A DNA stretch of 64,000 bases from Brachypodium distachyon. Its lineage: Eukaryota; Streptophyta; Magnoliopsida; Poales; Poaceae. A program made the position numbers and the translations under genes. Positions 60,035 to 64,000 of the stretch are shown piece by piece; position 1 is the stretch's first letter, and every line of letters begins with the position of its first letter. Location of the stretch: NCBI RefSeq assembly GCF_000005505.3, contig NC_016131.3, positions 31,301,001 to 31,365,000 on the forward strand. The letters run 5' to 3'. The notes under the pieces were generated by a model. It saw nothing but the letters and a program-made list of their open reading frames with translations, had not been told where the DNA came from and searched no databases.

Positions 60035-60116
60035 CTCTCTCCGTTCAGAAGTAAGTGACGTGGATTAGCATAAGAATCTATACAAATCCAAACCACTTAT
60101 TTTCGGACGCAGGGAT
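60035..60116. mobile_element. Stowaway MITE
   Basis: TA-flanked. CTCTCTCCGTTCAGAAGTAA on the left pairs with the inverted TTATTTTCGGACGCAGGGA on the right; 82 bp. Confidence 0.65.
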
Positions 60117-60119
60117 TAA

Positions 60120-61000
60120 ATTTTTTACGCATTTCACCTAATGGGTAATTCTTAGAAAATTTGGACAAACACTTTCTAATTGCGGAGTTTTTATGTTCAA
60201 ACATTCTTCCTTATTACTTTTGGTATTTTTTATCCTAAAAGGCTACGCTCCAAATCAAACATGATATTTGAATCAAATTCGTTTTTGTTGTTGCTTTTGA
60301 TTCAATTAGATCTTCAAAAATTGACCCTAGTTGGATTTGTTTTGGCGTCTCCCTAGGTGATAACGGTAGTTGCTTCACGAAGTTCGGGATGTAGATTTGC
60401 AAGACATGATAGGGCGGCGCAATGAAACAATGCAGAGCGCTGATAGTGGATGAAGTCAGAGTTTTCCTATGGCTTGTGATGGCGAAGCAATGTTCCCTTG
60501 CAATAGGGTGGCGGTGACATGCGTGCATTGCTTTAGACACGATACATTGGCCTTGCTCTAAGGCACCAATGTCTTTCGACACTTCATGGTGGTTCAACCT
60601 ATGAGAGTTGGATGAGGCACAACCGTTGATGGCACCGATATTAATGGATGGTGCTGGGGAGTGCAACTCCATACCGGCATGTGCTGAGTCTAGTTTGCTT
60701 GCGCTATTATATGACGACCAGTGGTTTTTTATGACACCAGCTGGTGTCTCATAATCCTACTTTGTGGTTGTAGGCAAGGGTAGAGCATTGAAATTTTCGA
60801 ACAAAAGCAAGTAAACAATATTTTCTCATTTTTGAACATAACACATATTATGCCTCGTTAAGATAAAGTTTTGATCTAGAGTTACTCCATTGATACATGA
60901 TTAGCATGTGCGTTTCAAAATCATAAGAGTTTTGTCTTAAGTCAAATTTTAATTTTATTTGATTTAGAACAGATGTAGAACATTTTGTGATCTGAAACAG
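60120..61000. other. Spacer, possible LINE 3' sequence
   Basis: No gene. The 60.6-60.8 kb part (ACACCAGCTGGTGTC, then GGGTAGAGCATTGAAATTTT) resembles LINE 3' untranslated sequence of grasses from memory only. Confidence 0.3.
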
Positions 61001-61004
61001 AGGA

Positions 61005-61176
61005 ACGTGATACAGACATCAAGTTTACTCACGAGTTAGCAAAATTAGGTTTGAATGCTTCACAGGGTGGTGTGATGAGTGAAGCTGTTCCTCCCTGTGT
61101 GGAACGTTTGTTACAGCTTGATTGTAAAAACTGTTTTGATTGAGTAATTTACCACCAGTTCAAAAAAAAACCTCTT
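61005..61176 (+). pseudogene. LINE C-terminal (RNase H tail) and poly(A) remnant
   Basis: The plus frame reads HELAKLGLNASQGGVM then PPCVERLLQLDC, ending in a stop, like the C-terminal tail of plant LINE polyproteins with RNase H. A short 3' untranslated stretch and nine A's follow. Target duplications were not found. Confidence 0.5.
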
Positions 61177-61179
61177 GCT

Positions 61180-61763
61180 CAAGGTCTTCTTTTAATTAGA
61201 TAACAACATTACTTGGATTATAAAACGAAAGATATGCAGTTTCGTTGCCAAAGATTTGAAAAAAAAAATACCAGACTGCGTGACGCGGGTAAAGAAGTTG
61301 GTTTCAAAGATTTTTTATGCAACTTTTAGTTTTCCAAAGTCTTTTGTTGCGTTTTAGTTTTTCGATCAGTGTATTGCTCATTGAATAAATAAAGACTAAT
61401 CGTTGTTTAAAAAGAAAAAGAAAATATGCAACCACGGGCATGGCATGTAAAAGCGGCGTCTGATTGATTGGCGACTACGTAGAAAAGAACAAATCGCAGG
61501 CGACCGCTCGCTCGTCGAGCTTGAAGAAAGTACGGGCGACCACGCCAAACCCCAAAACGAACCACGGGTACGGCAGGAGGATATTTGTGTCTGCGCCTCT
61601 CGTAGCCGCGAAAGCCGCCGCCCCGCCGTGCCGGCCCCAACTCCTCTCGATTGGGCCCTATTTTACCGTCACAAAAGCGTTAAAAAAATCCAAGAAAAAT
61701 AAATAATAGAGAGCAGCGTTCTCTCGCTCTCCTATCCTTCCCCCCCTCGGCCATCCCTCCACC
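61180..61763 (+). promoter_or_regulatory. SPP upstream region
   Basis: No other gene seen. An AT-rich AAAAATAAATAATA stretch at about 61695-61710 may serve as a TATA region, followed by a C/T-rich leader (CTCTCGCTCTCCTATCCTTC) to the ATG. Confidence 0.4.
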
Positions 61764-64000
61764 ATGGCCTCCTTCCCCTCCCCCTCCGTCGCGGCGGCAG
61801 TGGCCGCGCCCCCGCGCCTCGCCCCAGGCCTCTCCCTGTCCGCCGCCGCGGTGCACCAGTCCCTCGCCTTCCGCCCACGCTCCACCCTCGCGCGTCGGTC
61901 TTCCATCGCCCTGCGCCCGTCCGCTATCGCCGCGCCGGCCAACCCTCTCCGCTGCACGCACCGCCGCGCCGTCACGCCCAGGTGAGTACCGACGCACTGA
62001 GGCAGCAGCTTGTTAGGGTTCGTCGGGTTAAGGCGAATTGGCCGTGGCTGATTCGCGTCGGTGTATGTGTGCCTGTAGGTTGAGGAAGCGGACGCAAGGG
62101 CTCGGTGCGGCGTCAGCGTCGGCAGCTGGTATTGTCGGCGAGGAGAGGGACGGGTGCCTCTCGTGCTTCCCGAAGAGCCGGAGAAGGGGGAGGCCGGGGC
62201 TCGCGAGGTTCGCTCCGTGCGCGCTCCCGCATACCTCGGGGTTGTCGCTGCACAGCCGGTGGGGCGGGGCTAAGGTTTGTTTCATCTGAATTTATTATGA
62301 ATTTATAAATTAGGAAGCTGATTTTTTTAAATTGGACTGCACGCGATTACTGCTGGTGCTCGGAAAGGTGCTTGGTTCCTTACTTCTGTTGTTAGGTTTT
62401 GCCAGGGTGGCTATTTACTATTTAGCGGCACAAATGATGCAGGGTATATGATCAGTATAATAAATGTGCATTGGCTATCAGTAGAAGTGTAAAACGTTAA
62501 GTGCTACTTGCATTTTTTGTTTGATGAAATGTGAAGCTAATAGCTGAGCTTCGAATTTTGATGTTTGTAGGATGTTTTCTACTGCAAATATTGTACCAAG
62601 TAGTCTGTGAAAGAGCAGTTCTATGTTGGTATTTGAATATGCAGCAGTCTAAATGTTGAATAAAATTATATTCTGAAATTAGTGGGACGTTTTGTACTGC
62701 AAATCATTGTACGAAGCAGCCTTTTGGAAGGATAGTTTCTAATGTCCCATGAGCATCTTGGGTGTGCACTGCAATCTGATAATGTTGGAAGATTTACTTT
62801 TCGTGTTTGGAAAATTCTTACTTTGTTTGCTTGGTCTGACATGTTTTCCTATTTACTAGAAGAGTCAATGCTTTAGTTTTGTTGTAAGAAAATACATACA
62901 AGTTTTACATAGTATTTCGTATTTACAGGATATAGTGTGATCACATTATCCACACGTTCCCTTGTTCTTATTATAAAACTGATGAGTTGGTTTTCTGACT
63001 TAATGATTTGATGATTTTTAGGCCAGGCATAGTCATATATTACATGCTGCTGGACCTGACGAACCACATGTTGCAAGTCCAACATGGTCTGAGGCAGCTC
63101 TTGATAAACCTTATCTTGATCATGCGATTAGAAATGAGGAGCTTGAAGATGTCCTGGACACACCTCTTCCTTCCCACCCAAAACTAATTCGTGGTCAACT
63201 GAAGAATGGCCTCCGATATCTCATTTTACCAAACAAAGTTCCAGCAGATAGGTGAGGGAACTTCTTTTCACCTCCATTTGTTACACTGTTGGCTGAAGTA
63301 CTTCCATAATCTTACGTTGTTATAAGAAAATTTTCTGCATGATTTTCTGCTACTAGCTGGATTTTCCAGCAAATTGGGGACTTTAAGTTATGATGTATGA
63401 CATGGGTAGTACTGCCATGGTCATTTCATTGCAACTAAGTATTTACTGAACCTTTTATATGATTACTACAACCGTAATTTCCCAATGATCTAGATTTGTG
63501 GATCTCTTTTTTAATACAATTTCGAATAACCACGGCATTTATTTGGTGAAGCCCTTAAATAGTTGAGCTAGTTTATAGTTTTGATTTGAATTCAGTTCCT
63601 GGGCATAAAAATTGTATGCCTTTATATGGATACATCAGTTAAAAATTACGGCTTCCCTCACTCTCTTATACAAATTGAAAGAAAATTGACAAAAGTATAG
63701 GTGAATCTGGTAAACAACTAAACTATGACAAATTGTTGCCTTGAGTCCTTGAACATGAAAATTGTTCCTAGTATATGGTTCAGCAGTAAATACTTAATCT
63801 AGTGTACACTAAAACTTAAAGTGAAATCTAGACCAAACCTTACTTTGATATACATATCAAATATAAGCGTTATGGTTCTAACTATTTTAGTTTGCAGGTT
63901 TGAGGCTCACATGGAAGTTCATGTTGGGTCAATTGACGAGGAAGAGGATGAACAGGGAATTGCACATATGATCGAGCATGTTGCATTTCTTGGGAGTAAA
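61764..64000 (+). CDS. SPP: Stromal processing peptidase, chloroplastic (5' part)
   Basis: Four exons are seen before the window ends: 61764-61981, 62079-62274, 63022-63251 and 63898-64000 onward, all with GT-AG introns and consistent frame. The ATG has a good CCACCATGG context. The first exon encodes a Ser/Ala/Arg-rich transit peptide. The fourth contains GIAHMIEHVAFLGS, the inverted zinc motif HxxEH (His238, Glu241, His242) of M16 metallopeptidases, with a ligand Glu expected downstream. Upstream motifs are HPKLIRGQLKNGLRYLILPN and FEAHMEVHVGSIDEEEDEQG. SPP removes transit peptides from proteins entering the stroma and is essential in plants. About 1000 further residues should lie beyond the window. 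It diverges from the peroxiredoxin gene. Confidence 0.95.

Noticed and set aside
60235..60672. 145-codon minus-strand open frame
   Set aside because: No domain; the plus strand looks more like LINE 3' sequence.

Overview
The window is nuclear DNA of a grass, probably a pooid such as Brachypodium or a relative. The genes have GT-AG introns and strongly GC-rich 5' exons, and the spacers are full of Stowaway, CACTA, hAT, Mutator, Harbinger and LINE remnants. I recognise six real protein-coding genes, all in the right 36 kb: a KUP/HAK/KT potassium transporter (+, 28709-33238), importin beta-1 (-, 37142-39843), an E-class PPR protein (+, 42314-43621), a CslA glucomannan mannan synthase (-, 44790-47910), chloroplast type II peroxiredoxin E (-, 56455-57147) and the 5' part of the chloroplast stromal processing peptidase gene (+, 61764 to the window edge). 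From memory, rice HAK10, CSLA9, PRXIIE-1 and SPP lie next to one another on rice chromosome 6, so this looks like the orthologous block. The importin beta and PPR genes between HAK and CSLA are not part of the order I remember.

Left region (1-28 kb): no intact host gene was recognised. It holds a broken strictosidine synthase-like gene (974-1398), a duplicated block of about 370 bp (1605-1975 and 14298-14660), a long foldback (2883-3296), and a 9.5-kb CACTA element (3863-13397). The CACTA has a 3-bp target duplication and sits inside an older Stowaway MITE whose two halves are at 3750-3862 and 13398-13526. It carries a decayed TNPD-type transposase and a second decayed gene ending in a Ulp1-type cysteine protease domain. 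The stretch from 18 to 24 kb is mostly unrecognised single-copy-looking DNA. A LINE remnant lies at 25.9-27.0 kb.

Right region (28-64 kb): the genes alternate with transposon relics. These include a gypsy-type LTR remnant (34.6-35.5 kb), an hAT element about 200 bp upstream of the CslA start codon with an 8-bp target duplication (48111-48621), a probable Helitron end (49.86 kb), a 5'-truncated LINE (51536-51861), a 719-bp Mutator-like element with 9-bp duplications and a GC-rich core that suggests a Pack-MULE (52433-53151), several Stowaways, and a Harbinger-like element with TTA duplications (58268-59839).

The genes do not form one pathway; they are independent housekeeping genes (ion transport, nuclear import, organelle RNA processing, cell-wall synthesis, plastid redox, plastid protein maturation). 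I found no convincing wholly new system. The most unusual signals are several very short poly(A)-bearing insertions flanked by 13-19 bp duplications, the Pack-MULE candidate, a probable GC-AG intron in the HAK gene, and the protease-bearing CACTA with an internal block of end-type repeats.
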